Assembly (NCBI GenBank): GCA_964352735.1
Contig: CAYGTC010000016.1
Coordinates: 1 to 64,000, forward strand
Source of the DNA: NORP309 sp964352735
Lineage (GTDB): Bacteria; Pseudomonadota; Gammaproteobacteria; Xanthomonadales; Marinicellaceae
Length of the DNA: 64,000 bases
Reading direction: 5' to 3'
The position numbers and the translations under genes are program-made. Every line of letters begins with the position of its first letter. Positions within the stretch are counted from its first letter, which is position 1. The notes under the pieces were generated by a model. It saw only the letters and a list, made by a program, of their open reading frames with translations, had not been told where the DNA came from and made no database searches. This document shows positions 18,626 through 26,669 of the stretch, piece by piece.

Positions 18626-18719
18626 AGAAAGGTGACTGAGTGGCTGAAGGTGGGCATCATCCGGAAGGGAATGCTCTGTGCATCATAGACAGACGCAGGT
18701 TCGAATCCTGTCCTTTCTC
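18626..18719 (+). tRNA. Class II (Ser-like) tRNA or tRNA-like gene with aberrant anticodon arm
   Basis: The acceptor stem AGAAAGG/CCTTTCT is perfect and extends by G-C and T-A outward (18624-18720). T8 and G9, then a Ser-like D arm (ACT-GAGTGGCTGAA-GGT) with A14 and G18-G19, are present. The T arm GCAGG-TTCGAAT-CCTGT is normal, and a long variable arm (TCTGT...ACAGA) marks class II. Between the D arm and variable arm are 23 bases instead of the usual 18-19. They fold as GGGCAT...ATGCTC around TCC-GGAA-GGG, leaving no 7-base loop with T33. If forced, a GGA (Ser) anticodon at 18663-18665 would have C at position 33 and a poorly paired stem. CCA is not encoded. It may be a pseudogene or a specialised tRNA-like RNA. 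Confidence 0.65.
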
Positions 18720-18740
18720 ACTTCAATGTTAGAATTGTGA

Positions 18741-19088
18741 ATGATACATAAAAAAGATATTACCAGTACTTATGCTTGTTTGGATTGTAGAAAGGTTTTT
18801 AAAAAGCACAAATTTATACAAGATAAAAGAGGTAATTGGACAGATGTAGTGTTTGAAGCTAAGTGTCCTCAATGTTCTGAATTAATGTATGAAACTGGCA
18901 GTGCTTTTAAAGCTCCAAAATCAAGCAACAATAGGAAATGGAGTAATCTAAAACCTTTATTCCTGAATGGTTATAGATTTTTCCCTGATCGTGGGAATCC
19001 GTTTGAAGATGTATCGTCAGCAAAAGTAAAATCTAAAAAATTTCCACCATCAGAATTCAGAAAACCTGCCAGAAAAAGAAATAAATAG
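18741..19088 (+). CDS. Small zinc-ribbon protein
   Basis: This 115-residue basic protein has two C-x-x-C knuckles, ACLDC near residue 14 and KCPQC near residue 42, which should bind one zinc ion as a ribbon. The rest is Lys/Arg-rich (KVKSKKFPPSEFRKPARKRNK at the end, within a basic tail), suggesting contact with nucleic acid. No catalytic motif is seen. It begins 21 bases after the tRNA-like gene and is followed after 32 bases by another small zinc protein, so the two may be co-transcribed. I recall similar conserved hypothetical proteins in gammaproteobacteria, but no function. Confidence 0.7.
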   Translation: MIHKKDITSTYACLDCRKVFKKHKFIQDKRGNWTDVVFEAKCPQCSELMYETGSAFKAPKSSNNRKWSNLKPLFLNGYRFFPDRGNPFEDVSSAKVKSKKFPPSEFRKPARKRNK

Positions 19089-19120
19089 CCCCTGTAATCA
19101 AGCGCATAGGATAATCTAAT

Positions 19121-19558
19121 ATGACCACAATTTATCAAAGGTATGGCTGGCCTGATAAGTTAGCGGTGAATTGCAACTGTTGTGGTAAATTCGCTGACTT
19201 AAACAGCCCCAGCCAGATTAAAAAAAATATCAAGCGACCATTTAGGCCACTGAAAAAAATAGTCACAGATTTCTTTTCAGGCCAAATCAGTTGTTTGCAT
19301 TGTGGATTAACGACCACAGTCACACTACAATGGCCTGTCGATGCTTTTTACCAAGGTAATGTCAAAGGAAAAACATTATGGGCATGGAATTTAGAACATG
19401 CGCAAGCGATTAAAGCCTTTATTCTCTCAGTAGACAGAAATTATAGAGACAGCAAATATTCATCAGCGTTGTATCATTTGCCAGACCACTTTAAGCGCTC
19501 AAAGAATCGCGATGCTTGTGTTAAAATATTAGATAAAATGATCGCAAAAAGTAGGTGA
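19121..19558 (+). CDS. Hypothetical zinc-binding protein, 145 residues
   Basis: Two paired-Cys knuckles, NCNCCG near residue 19 and SCLHCG near residue 58, are about 40 residues apart and should bind zinc. The second half contains W-A-W-N-L-E-H-A-Q-A-I-K-A-F, a helix conserved in hypothetical proteins I have seen in plasmids and genomic islands, and a basic C-terminus. There is no signal peptide or membrane segment. It follows another zinc-ribbon gene by 32 bases. The role is unknown; the layout is compatible with a nucleic-acid-binding adaptor. Confidence 0.65.
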   Translation: MTTIYQRYGWPDKLAVNCNCCGKFADLNSPSQIKKNIKRPFRPLKKIVTDFFSGQISCLHCGLTTTVTLQWPVDAFYQGNVKGKTLWAWNLEHAQAIKAFILSVDRNYRDSKYSSALYHLPDHFKRSKNRDACVKILDKMIAKSR

Positions 19559-20063
19559 CATGTAAAAACGATTTAATCACAAAGGAAATGGACTGGAATA
19601 CTAAAGTGTCGAATTCTGGTGATAAAAGTTGTGCAATATCTGAAAATGGAGATTCTCTATTAAGTAGGCAGATGTGGACTCAAGTTCCATCTTTTATATG
19701 GAGTAAGATAAAAGTTATTGTTGATCAATTCAAGTTATTTTACTTACCATTGATTAATGGAGACCTCAGCATAACTACAGTGACGAATAAAAAATGAGGC
19801 GAATGTCACTGGTAAGTGAATGTCGCCGAATTAAATTCATCCATTGGTCCGAATTTTTGATTAAAAATTCGGACTCATCGTTAAAAATCTGGTCAATAGC
19901 CAGTTATTACCTGCGATTTTTGCCTCAATTTAATAACAATCTCTATTTTTTCTTTCGCCATCTAGTTATGCTGAGGTCTCTAATGATGAGCTTATTTAAA
20001 CTAGGGTATATTTATAGATCATTTATGATTGATCTTATTATTCACAAAATATTCGGAGTGTAT
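19559..20063. other. Gene-poor stretch with a perfect inverted repeat
   Basis: Open frames at 19555-19797 and 19794-20063 cover this stretch but have no ribosome site, no recognisable domain and odd composition, so I do not call them genes. The second is in frame with, and runs into, the membrane protein that starts better at 20064. The notable element is the inverted repeat at 19847-19874. Confidence 0.5.
19847..19874. repeat. Perfect 12-bp inverted repeat with 4-base loop
   Basis: GTCCGAATTTTT and AAAAATTCGGAC flank GATT. The arms match at all 12 positions. No T-run follows on either side outside the stem, so it is not a standard terminator. It could be a repressor site or an RNA hairpin upstream of the membrane protein gene at 20064. 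Confidence 0.7.
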
Positions 20064-20519
20064 ATGAAAATATTTATAATTATTTTAATTGCAGTAATCG
20101 CTTCATCAAGCAGTTTTTTTGTACATGTGATTACTGTTGAGTGGCTGCCAAACTGGGTTGCAGCTCAGATGCAAAATACGCAAATCCAAACATCTTGGAG
20201 TGTGCGGTATATTGCATTACTCACATCATTAGAATATGGGTTTTCCACGATAATATTGTATTACCTTGTTAGAGAAAAATTAATAACCTTTGGGCGATTT
20301 AAAGCTTTTATTTTGTTTTCAATGATTCTGGTAGCAATAAATGGTGCTTTAATAAGGCAACCCTTAATGGACTATATTATTGGAAACCCACTGAAAATTG
20401 TATTAGTACAAAATATTTTTAAATGGTTGGTTTGGATAATTATGTCTTTTATTGTTGTTTATGGTTTTGAAATATTAATCAAAAACGACAAATATGATGA
20501 TCAAATGAAGGGTATTTAG
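20064..20519 (+). CDS. Small integral membrane protein, four predicted helices
   Basis: I choose ATG 20064 because GGAG lies five bases upstream; the longer frame from 19794 has no such site and a poorly protein-like start. The 151-residue product has four hydrophobic helices, beginning with IFIIILIAVIASSSSFFVHVI, then around YIALLTSLEYGFSTIILYYLV, AFILFSMILVAINGA and WLVWIIMSFIVVYGF. It ends in a charged tail (LIKNDKYDDQMKGI). No family was recognised. It lies 175 bases before the radical SAM gene on the same strand, so it could belong to that cluster, but nothing shows this. Confidence 0.6.
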   Translation: MKIFIIILIAVIASSSSFFVHVITVEWLPNWVAAQMQNTQIQTSWSVRYIALLTSLEYGFSTIILYYLVREKLITFGRFKAFILFSMILVAINGALIRQPLMDYIIGNPLKIVLVQNIFKWLVWIIMSFIVVYGFEILIKNDKYDDQMKGI

Positions 20520-20590
20520 ATTTAACTTTGATATAAATTCACAATGAAAAAGATATAAAAGCATAAATTTTTTTATAATTAAGGACTAAA

Positions 20591-20680
20591 ATGTACAAAA
20601 AAAGGACATTATCCATGTATTGGTGGTTTTTGTGCTATCATATTTTGACGTATTTAAATACCAAACATACATGTATCTAA
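20591..20680 (+). CDS. Possible 29-residue small ORF before the radical SAM gene
   Basis: An ATG with AAGGA five bases upstream opens a 29-codon frame that ends two bases before the AAGGAG site of the maturase gene. The peptide starts MYKKRTLSMYWWFLCYH, is basic at the N-terminus, aromatic in the middle and has two Cys. It could be a leader peptide, a tiny membrane protein or chance. The well-placed ribosome site is the only positive evidence. Confidence 0.28.
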   Translation: MYKKRTLSMYWWFLCYHILTYLNTKHTCI

Positions 20681-20694
20681 AAAGGAGAGTCTAA

Positions 20695-21909
20695 ATGAAT
20701 TTTGTTATTGTTGTAAAACCTACGCATATTTGTAATATTGCTTGCAGTTATTGTTACAATGAAGATGTTAGAAAACCCATTATGGATGAGGATACATTAA
20801 GAAAACTCATTGAAGAAGCTGTAGATTACGTTAGTAAACTCCCATCATCATTTAATACCATCGATATGATTTGGCATGGAGGAGAGCCAATGGTTGTCGG
20901 CTTGAAGTATTATGAAAAAGTGATGGAAATTCAAAAAGAATTCACAACTGAAAACCTTAAGTTTAAAAACTCAATTCAAACCAATGGAACCTTAATAAAG
21001 GAGAAGTGGATAAACTTTTTCAAAAAACACGAATTTTCAATCAGTATCTCTATTGATGGGCCTAAACATCTCAATGATGTATATAGGGTTGACTTTAAAG
21101 GGCGTGGCACATTTGATAGGGTTTTTAAATCAATGCAACTTCTCAAAGAACATAATGTTGGCTTTGGTTCCTGTCTTGTTATCAGTAAAGCAAATATAAA
21201 TCACGCTGATGAAATTTACGAATTTATGTCAAAAAATAAAATTCACTTCAATGTTGTTCCAATGAATAAGTCGGGTTCTGCGTCCGATCAGTATGATGAA
21301 TTAGGACTTGATGCTGATGAATATGCAGATGTCTGGATTAAAATGTATGATAAGTGGTTTGGCTCTTCAAATGAAGATTATATATACATTATGGACTTTG
21401 CTTTAAAAACAAAAGCCATTCTTCATGGTAAACCTGCCGATTGTGTGGGACTGGCCTATTGCGCTACTTCAAATATTTCTGTAGATCCAGAGGGAGATGT
21501 CTATGCCTGTGCATCATTATCGGGTTTAGAGGATACGAAATGGGGCAATATCAACGACAATAAAATAGCTGAGATAATGCACAGTAAAGTTGCCCAAGAT
21601 TATAGAAACAGAGAAGTGGACCCGGAATGTTCAACATGTAAATGGCAACACGTTTGTCATGGTGGTTGTTTGGCTAGATCTTATAAGTTTTCTGGTGATA
21701 TTCATACGCGTGATTACTATTGCCCCAGTCTGTATAAGATTTATGAACATATTGAAAAGTCTCTTGAGGCAAGAGGTCTAAGGGCTGGAGATAGAGACCC
21801 AAATCATTTAGACAAGGATCAATTTGCAACAATCGAAGATTTTGATAGTTACTCAATTAAAGAAAAACCATCAACAATTAAGCAACTCAAAATAAAAGTA
21901 ATGAGTTGA
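20695..21909 (+). CDS. Radical SAM/SPASM peptide maturase
   Basis: This is a radical SAM enzyme of the kind that installs C-C, C-O or C-S crosslinks in ribosomal peptides. C13-N-I-A-C17-S-Y-C20 binds the SAM-cleaving 4Fe-4S cluster, and GGEP near residue 62 contacts SAM. A SPASM domain follows with Cys at about 250, 256 and 271, then CSTCKWQHVCHGGC (312-325) and YYCPS near 343, enough for two auxiliary clusters. AAGGAG lies eight bases before the ATG. No RiPP-recognition (PqqD-like) domain is obvious. A small precursor gene follows after 99 bases, then exporter genes, which is why I assign a RiPP role rather than anaerobic sulfatase maturation (no sulfatase is nearby). Confidence 0.85.
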   Translation: MNFVIVVKPTHICNIACSYCYNEDVRKPIMDEDTLRKLIEEAVDYVSKLPSSFNTIDMIWHGGEPMVVGLKYYEKVMEIQKEFTTENLKFKNSIQTNGTLIKEKWINFFKKHEFSISISIDGPKHLNDVYRVDFKGRGTFDRVFKSMQLLKEHNVGFGSCLVISKANINHADEIYEFMSKNKIHFNVVPMNKSGSASDQYDELGLDADEYADVWIKMYDKWFGSSNEDYIYIMDFALKTKAILHGKPADCVGLAYCATSNISVDPEGDVYACASLSGLEDTKWGNINDNKIAEIMHSKVAQDYRNREVDPECSTCKWQHVCHGGCLARSYKFSGDIHTRDYYCPSLYKIYEHIEKSLEARGLRAGDRDPNHLDKDQFATIEDFDSYSIKEKPSTIKQLKIKVMS

Positions 21910-21967
21910 TTTCGATCTTAGAAGAACAAATGATAATACTCAGTTAGTGTTTATCAGTTGTATAGTG

Positions 21968-21990
21968 CCAGAGTTGACTCTGGGTTTTTA
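21968..21990 (+). terminator. Hairpin with T-run between maturase and precursor genes
   Basis: CCAGAG-TTGA-CTCTGG followed by GTTTTTA forms a short intrinsic-terminator-like hairpin 18 bases before the precursor ATG. It is weak (6 bp). It could end most maturase transcripts or act as an attenuator in the precursor's leader. Confidence 0.5.
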
Positions 21991-22008
21991 ATATTAATGG
22001 AGAAAATT

Positions 22009-22212
22009 ATGAAAAAAGTTGATTTTAAGTCAGGTTTGAATAACGACTCAAAAGTGTTTAATCAGGCCTTAATTGATTGTTTCGAAGGTGATGTAGCTAA
22101 AAAATTTCGTCCAGGTGATGAAATAAATGCAGATACAGTTTCACTCAATGGAACATCAAGTAATCCGTGGTCTGGAAATGCGTATTCTTACTCATTTAAT
22201 TCGCAGCAATAA
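22009..22212 (+). CDS. Probable RiPP precursor peptide, 67 residues
   Basis: ATG 22009 is chosen because GGAG lies six bases upstream; the frame runs further back to 21958 without a site. The peptide has a charged leader (MKKVDFKSGLNNDSKVF, then FEGDVAKKFRPGDEIN) and a C-terminal core-like segment of different character that is rich in Ser, Asn, Gly and aromatics: NPWSGNAYSYSFNSQQ. W52, Y56, Y58 and F60 are candidates for maturase crosslinks, and the Y-S-Y-S-F-N-S spacing places aromatic residues at every second position. There is no G-G cleavage site, only one Cys (in the leader), and no similarity to a named family that I recall. Its position between maturase and exporter genes is the main evidence for the call. 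Confidence 0.72.
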   Translation: MKKVDFKSGLNNDSKVFNQALIDCFEGDVAKKFRPGDEINADTVSLNGTSSNPWSGNAYSYSFNSQQ

Positions 22213-22237
22213 ATTTTTTGCTTGATAATGACCTAAG

Positions 22238-22268
22238 AAATTGCGAGAGAAAACTTCTTTCGCAATTT
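22238..22268 (+). promoter_or_regulatory. Stem-loop between precursor and exporter genes
   Basis: AAATTGCGA (22238-22246) and TCGCAATTT (22260-22268) pair perfectly over 9 bp around a 13-base loop. No T-run follows. The exporter's GGAG site (22274-22277) comes six bases later. It would suit transcript stabilisation or partial termination, giving more precursor than exporter mRNA, as in many RiPP operons. Confidence 0.5.
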
Positions 22269-22283
22269 GACTCGGAGTAAGTT

Positions 22284-24707
22284 TTGAAAAGTATTTGGAT
22301 TTTAATAATTTCTTTTATTGTCTTGTTTGTTGGGTATCTTCCATCAATAACATTACTTTCACTGGCAATAGGAGAAAGCTCTTTTGATCGTTGGATTGAT
22401 GGTTATGAGAAAATATTCAGGGTTGAAACTACAATTTCTCCACCTGGAGCACCATCAATTTTAACTGCTGCTGCGCCCGAACCGATTATCAATGAATTGC
22501 GTTCTAACTCAGTTGATTTGATAGATGTTGTAACCTCTTTTAGACAACAAAATGGAACAGTGCAACTTTCATTAAACTCAAAAATAAAGTTTGAAGCAGA
22601 AATTCTTCAAATAGATCAATTTTTTGGGGAAATATTTAAGGGTAACTCTAATACAATTGATTCTAACCTCAAAGCAAATCAAGTGATAATCAGCCATAAA
22701 CTTGCCAGTGATTTATTTGGCTCATCAAATCCGGTAGGTAAAGAAATTATTATTAATGGATTGGCAGAACCAAAGATTATTAAAGCTATTGTTGAGGGTT
22801 TTCCTCTGGGAACACACTTTCAGTTTGACTTGCTTGAACCGCTGCCGAGTAATTTTACACCACAAAAATCTGATAATTTAGGTAAGTGGTTTCAGTTGGG
22901 AACTTATACTTATATAAAGTTAAAAGAATTAAGTGAAAAAAAGATAAATAATATAGTCAAAAGATTGGATAAATCTGTTAATGAACAACTTGGCAAATAT
23001 GGAAATGACCCAAAGAGAAAATCACCAGCTGAAATAATAGACTTAAATATAAGTAAAATTACAGGTATACACTTTAGAGATAACATCGAAGGGAGTTTGA
23101 AAGCCTCTCAAAACAAGGAATTAATTTATATTTTGATAGTCATGTCTTTTGTGATTTTCATAATAGTATCTATCAGCTCCTTTGGTATTTTAAATACCCA
23201 TTTTTTAAATCAAAATACTGAGTTTGCCATTAAAAAATTAGAAGGTGCATCTACTTTGCAAATTTGCAAGCCAACTGTTATTAAAACAACACTTTTAGTG
23301 GTTTTTGCATTTCTTTTATCTTTATTAACTTATCAATTTTTAAGTAACTATATACAAAGCTTTTTAACGAATGATTTTGTTGTAGCCAATTTTAAGAACC
23401 AGCAGTTTTCTATAATTATTGTATCAATGTTTTTTGTTTCATTATTGATTTCTCTGTTGGGTATTTTTTTCCATGTCAATAAAACAGATATTTTAAGCAG
23501 TCTTAAAGGTTATTCGCCATTTTTAAATTCAAAAAGTATTTTTGCAACGACAATGATTATTGTTATGGTTTCTTTTGTGACTATTGCTGCAATAGGTACT
23601 GTAGGTGTCAATCAACAGTTTAATAAGCTACTTAGTGATTCAAACAATATTGAAACAAATGGAGTTTATGCAATTGTAGAGGCAAATAATCGAGGTGCAA
23701 TCAAACAAGAACAGATAAAAAGTGTTGCTGAAAGTTATAAGGGCTTAGGGATTGTTGATAAAGTGGTTTTATCAAATTACACACCGGGAATAGGGGCTCC
23801 TCCACAAACAAATATTGAAAAATTTGATGGATCAATGTCTAGCACAGTATCAATAATTAGAGGGTCGGATAATTTAACACAATTACTAGGAATTAAATTT
23901 TTAGAAGGAAAGCCATTTAATGAAAATCAAATTTCTGAAAAATATAATTCACAAACCAATGGAGCTGCATCTGGTTCAATCGTCCTTTCGAAATCTGTAA
24001 TAAATGACCTTGGCTTTAAAATGGATTTTTCAACAATAGGTAAATTTATTAAGATTTCTTTGGATAACCAAGTGCTAAATTTTAGAATTCATGCCATCAT
24101 TGAAGAGACAAATATGATTAGGCCAAACTCGGAATCAAAACCTTTGGCAATAATCTGGGATGAAAATATTAGTGATAATTTGCTCGTTAAATTGAGAGCA
24201 GATGGAAACGAAAAGGATATTTCAAAATTATCTGAAATATATAATGATCACATAAATCACGCTTTAAAAAATGCAATGAGTGTTGATGCTATGTGGAAAG
24301 GACATTTAAAATCAGAGTTGATAACAAGTAAAATATTACTTTATGCCTGTTTGTTATTCTTATTGATTTCTTTAGTTTCCTTGAGTTCATATGTCGCACA
24401 AAAACTTGCCTATTCAAAAAGAGAAACCATTATTAAGACGTTAGAAGGTTCGTCTTCATCCAGAAGAATATATGAAATCAGCATAAAATTGATGATTTTT
24501 ATTGGGATTTCCATGCTCGTGGCTGTACTTATATCAATAACAATGTTCAAAAAGTGGTCGAGTGATTTCCCATCACAATATCAATTAAGCTTTATTGATG
24601 TGATTTTCCCAATTGTAATCATTATTGTTACGATTATCTTAATTTTAACTATTCAGACATACAATGTTTCAAAGAATTTAAATATAACAAATTTAAAAGA
24701 AACATAA
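22284..24707 (+). CDS. ABC transporter permease, double MacB/FtsX type
   Basis: The start is a TTG with GGAG six bases upstream. The 807-residue protein has the layout of duplicated MacB-like permeases. A first membrane helix (3-25) is followed by a periplasmic domain containing AAPEPIINELR, and an FtsX helix block begins at ELIYILIVMSFVIFIIVSI (about 275), with further helices to about 405. After another helix near 430 comes a second periplasmic domain (440-680) and a final three-helix block from about 690. Together with the next two genes it should form a tripartite exporter that moves substrate from the periplasm outward. A similar permease/fusion protein/ATPase set accompanies darobactin-type peptides. 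Its overlap in context with the precursor suggests peptide export. Confidence 0.85.
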   Translation: MKSIWILIISFIVLFVGYLPSITLLSLAIGESSFDRWIDGYEKIFRVETTISPPGAPSILTAAAPEPIINELRSNSVDLIDVVTSFRQQNGTVQLSLNSKIKFEAEILQIDQFFGEIFKGNSNTIDSNLKANQVIISHKLASDLFGSSNPVGKEIIINGLAEPKIIKAIVEGFPLGTHFQFDLLEPLPSNFTPQKSDNLGKWFQLGTYTYIKLKELSEKKINNIVKRLDKSVNEQLGKYGNDPKRKSPAEIIDLNISKITGIHFRDNIEGSLKASQNKELIYILIVMSFVIFIIVSISSFGILNTHFLNQNTEFAIKKLEGASTLQICKPTVIKTTLLVVFAFLLSLLTYQFLSNYIQSFLTNDFVVANFKNQQFSIIIVSMFFVSLLISLLGIFFHVNKTDILSSLKGYSPFLNSKSIFATTMIIVMVSFVTIAAIGTVGVNQQFNKLLSDSNNIETNGVYAIVEANNRGAIKQEQIKSVAESYKGLGIVDKVVLSNYTPGIGAPPQTNIEKFDGSMSSTVSIIRGSDNLTQLLGIKFLEGKPFNENQISEKYNSQTNGAASGSIVLSKSVINDLGFKMDFSTIGKFIKISLDNQVLNFRIHAIIEETNMIRPNSESKPLAIIWDENISDNLLVKLRADGNEKDISKLSEIYNDHINHALKNAMSVDAMWKGHLKSELITSKILLYACLLFLLISLVSLSSYVAQKLAYSKRETIIKTLEGSSSSRRIYEISIKLMIFIGISMLVAVLISITMFKKWSSDFPSQYQLSFIDVIFPIVIIIVTIILILTIQTYNVSKNLNITNLKET

Positions 24708-24722
24708 TTTATGAGTAAGTAA

Positions 24723-25967
24723 ATGGATCAAGAAATTAAACAAAAACCCAATATACTGAAGTATATTGCCTTATCAATTTTTCTATTTGTTGTCATGTAT
24801 TTGATTTATGACTTATTTTCAAACAAATCACGACTAAGAAGTATTGAAAGAAATAATTTAAGGTTTACAACGGCCATTTTTGGACAATACTACGACATGA
24901 GCGTTTCATTAGGAAAAGTGATTTCGAATGAAATTAATTTTATTGATTCAGCAGCAATTGCAAGGGTTGATGATGTCTTTTATAAAGTTGGAGATACAAT
25001 TGAAGCCAATCAAATCATTGTTAAATTATCAAATCCAAAAATAATTCTGGATGCTGCAGCAAAACAAGCAGAAATTGTTAATTTAATAAATAATCTCCTG
25101 ACTACAGAAATCTCTCTTGAAACATCACTTCAAGACAGAAAGCTTGAATTAATCAATCGATATAGGACATTAAAGAAACTTGAAAATAAAGAGCAACGTT
25201 TTAGATCACTGATAAAGAAAGGCAGCATTTCAATTGAAGAATTAGAAGATGTATTAATCGATTTAGAGTCAGAAAAGAAAATTATAGCAACTAATGAAGG
25301 GTTATTAGGGGTTTTTGAGGCATTATCTTCAAAACAATTAGGAGAGCTTCGTGAAACGGTAAAAATCCTAAGAGAAAAATTAGATTTGACCAGTTCAGTA
25401 TTGAATGACTTGGATGTAAAGTCATTTGCGGAGGGGATTATTACCGAACTTAATGTAGAAAAAGGCCAACAGGTATCACCTGGTACAAGAATTGCAAGAG
25501 TAGAGAACCCAAACTCTTTAGAGTTGGAGGTCTTTCTCGATCAATCTTATATACCGCAACTTAATAAAGGCTTTAAGGCATTGGTAGATATTAATAATAA
25601 GACATTAAATTTAAATGTTTCCCGTGTACTCTCAAAAGTTGAAAGCGATGGTACTGTTCCAGTATATCTTGAAATTACAAGTGAAAAATTACAAGAGTTC
25701 ATTCCAGGGCAACAGGTAACAGTTAGATTTGAATTTTCATCAAATGATGCAATATTTCTCAAATTTGATGACTATCTGTCATCATCAGGTGGTTACTATG
25801 TATTTGTTTTAGATTCTAGTGAAGACTTTGCGACAAAAAGAGAGATTGAAATTGGAAAAACAAATGGAAGGCAGGTTGAAATTTTGAAGGGTTTGGAAAA
25901 AGGTGAAAAGATAATTTCTTCATCCTATAAGGAATTTGAGGATGTTGAAAAAATATTGATCAATTAG
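24723..25967 (+). CDS. HlyD/MacA-like membrane-fusion protein
   Basis: This is the periplasmic adaptor linking the permease to an outer-membrane channel. The 414-residue protein has one N-terminal membrane anchor (ILKYIALSIFLFVVMYLIYDLF), then a split lipoyl-like domain. Its first half is near DSAAIARVDDVFYKVGDTIEANQIIVKL (70-100) and its second half near FAEGIITELNVEKGQQVSPGTRI (238-262), with a long alpha-helical coiled-coil hairpin (about 110-215) between. A beta-barrel and membrane-proximal domain end the protein (QQVTVRF, GLEKGEKIISS). It starts 15 bases after the permease gene. No TolC-like channel gene is in the cluster, so a general one would be needed. Confidence 0.88.
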   Translation: MDQEIKQKPNILKYIALSIFLFVVMYLIYDLFSNKSRLRSIERNNLRFTTAIFGQYYDMSVSLGKVISNEINFIDSAAIARVDDVFYKVGDTIEANQIIVKLSNPKIILDAAAKQAEIVNLINNLLTTEISLETSLQDRKLELINRYRTLKKLENKEQRFRSLIKKGSISIEELEDVLIDLESEKKIIATNEGLLGVFEALSSKQLGELRETVKILREKLDLTSSVLNDLDVKSFAEGIITELNVEKGQQVSPGTRIARVENPNSLELEVFLDQSYIPQLNKGFKALVDINNKTLNLNVSRVLSKVESDGTVPVYLEITSEKLQEFIPGQQVTVRFEFSSNDAIFLKFDDYLSSSGGYYVFVLDSSEDFATKREIEIGKTNGRQVEILKGLEKGEKIISSSYKEFEDVEKILIN

Positions 25968-25976
25968 GAGAAAGAG

Positions 25977-26669
25977 ATGATTGAACTTAAAAATATAAAT
26001 AAGTACTTTACGACTAAAACTGTAAAAACAAAAGCATTAGATGATATTAATTTAAGCGTCACTAAAGGCGAGTTTCTTTCAATAGTTGGACCTTCAGGAT
26101 GTGGAAAGTCAACTCTTCTGAATACCATTGGTCTGTTAGAAAAACCTTCAAGCGGTCATTATTTATTTGATGATGATGAACTTGCTTTTAATAACAGAAA
26201 GGCAATAAAAAAAATCAGATTAAGAAATTTTGGATTTATATTCCAGAGTTTTTATTTGATAGAAGATATAAGTATCCTGGACAACATATTGATTGGCGTC
26301 AATTATCGAATCCGTGACCAAAAAATTAAAAATAAGCTGGCCTCAGATGTGATGGAGAGACTAGGCATAGCTCATCGAGCTAATCATTTACCTTTCCAAT
26401 TGTCTGGTGGTCAACAACAAAGATGTGCCATTGCAAGAGCCTTAATATCATCACCAGAAATAATATTGGCCGATGAACCTACTGGAAATTTAGACAATGA
26501 GTCTGGGGACAATGTGATTGAAACTCTAAAAGAGTTGAATAAACAGGGTAAAACGATAATATTGGTGACGCATTCTGACAAAATTGCAAAGCAGTCATCA
26601 AGGGTTATAAGAATGAATGCAGGAGCTATTCATCAAGATTTAAATCAAAAAAATGAGGTGGTTGTATGA
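25977..26669 (+). CDS. ABC transporter ATP-binding protein, MacB/LolD type
   Basis: This is the ATPase of the tripartite exporter. The 230-residue protein has Walker A GPSGCGKSTL (about 37-46), Q-loop region FIFQSF near 85, signature LSGGQQQR (about 141), Walker B ILADEPTGNLD (about 162) and the switch His in LVTHSD near 199. The A-D-E-P-T-G-N-L-D string is typical of the LolD/MacB/FtsE group that powers permeases with large periplasmic domains, matching the preceding permease. AGGAG overlaps the stop of the fusion-protein gene, and its own stop overlaps the next ATG by four bases, so translation is coupled. Confidence 0.93.
   Translation: MIELKNINKYFTTKTVKTKALDDINLSVTKGEFLSIVGPSGCGKSTLLNTIGLLEKPSSGHYLFDDDELAFNNRKAIKKIRLRNFGFIFQSFYLIEDISILDNILIGVNYRIRDQKIKNKLASDVMERLGIAHRANHLPFQLSGGQQQRCAIARALISSPEIILADEPTGNLDNESGDNVIETLKELNKQGKTIILVTHSDKIAKQSSRVIRMNAGAIHQDLNQKNEVVV

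Noticed and set aside
18624..18720. tRNA-Sec reading of the class II tRNA-like gene
   Set aside because: The D stem is the short Ser type, no UCA anticodon can be placed in a 7-base loop, and no selA/selB gene is nearby.
18975..18997. TTTCCC-7-GGGAAT as a second dRS3-like repeat
   Set aside because: The spacer is seven, not eight, the outer arm base does not match, and the bases encode a plausible part of the zinc-ribbon protein. Chance is likely.
19555..20063. Open frames of 80 codons and of 90 codons upstream of the membrane protein start
   Set aside because: They have no ribosome site and no domain, and the second contains a perfect 12-bp inverted repeat. The membrane protein has a much better start at 20064.
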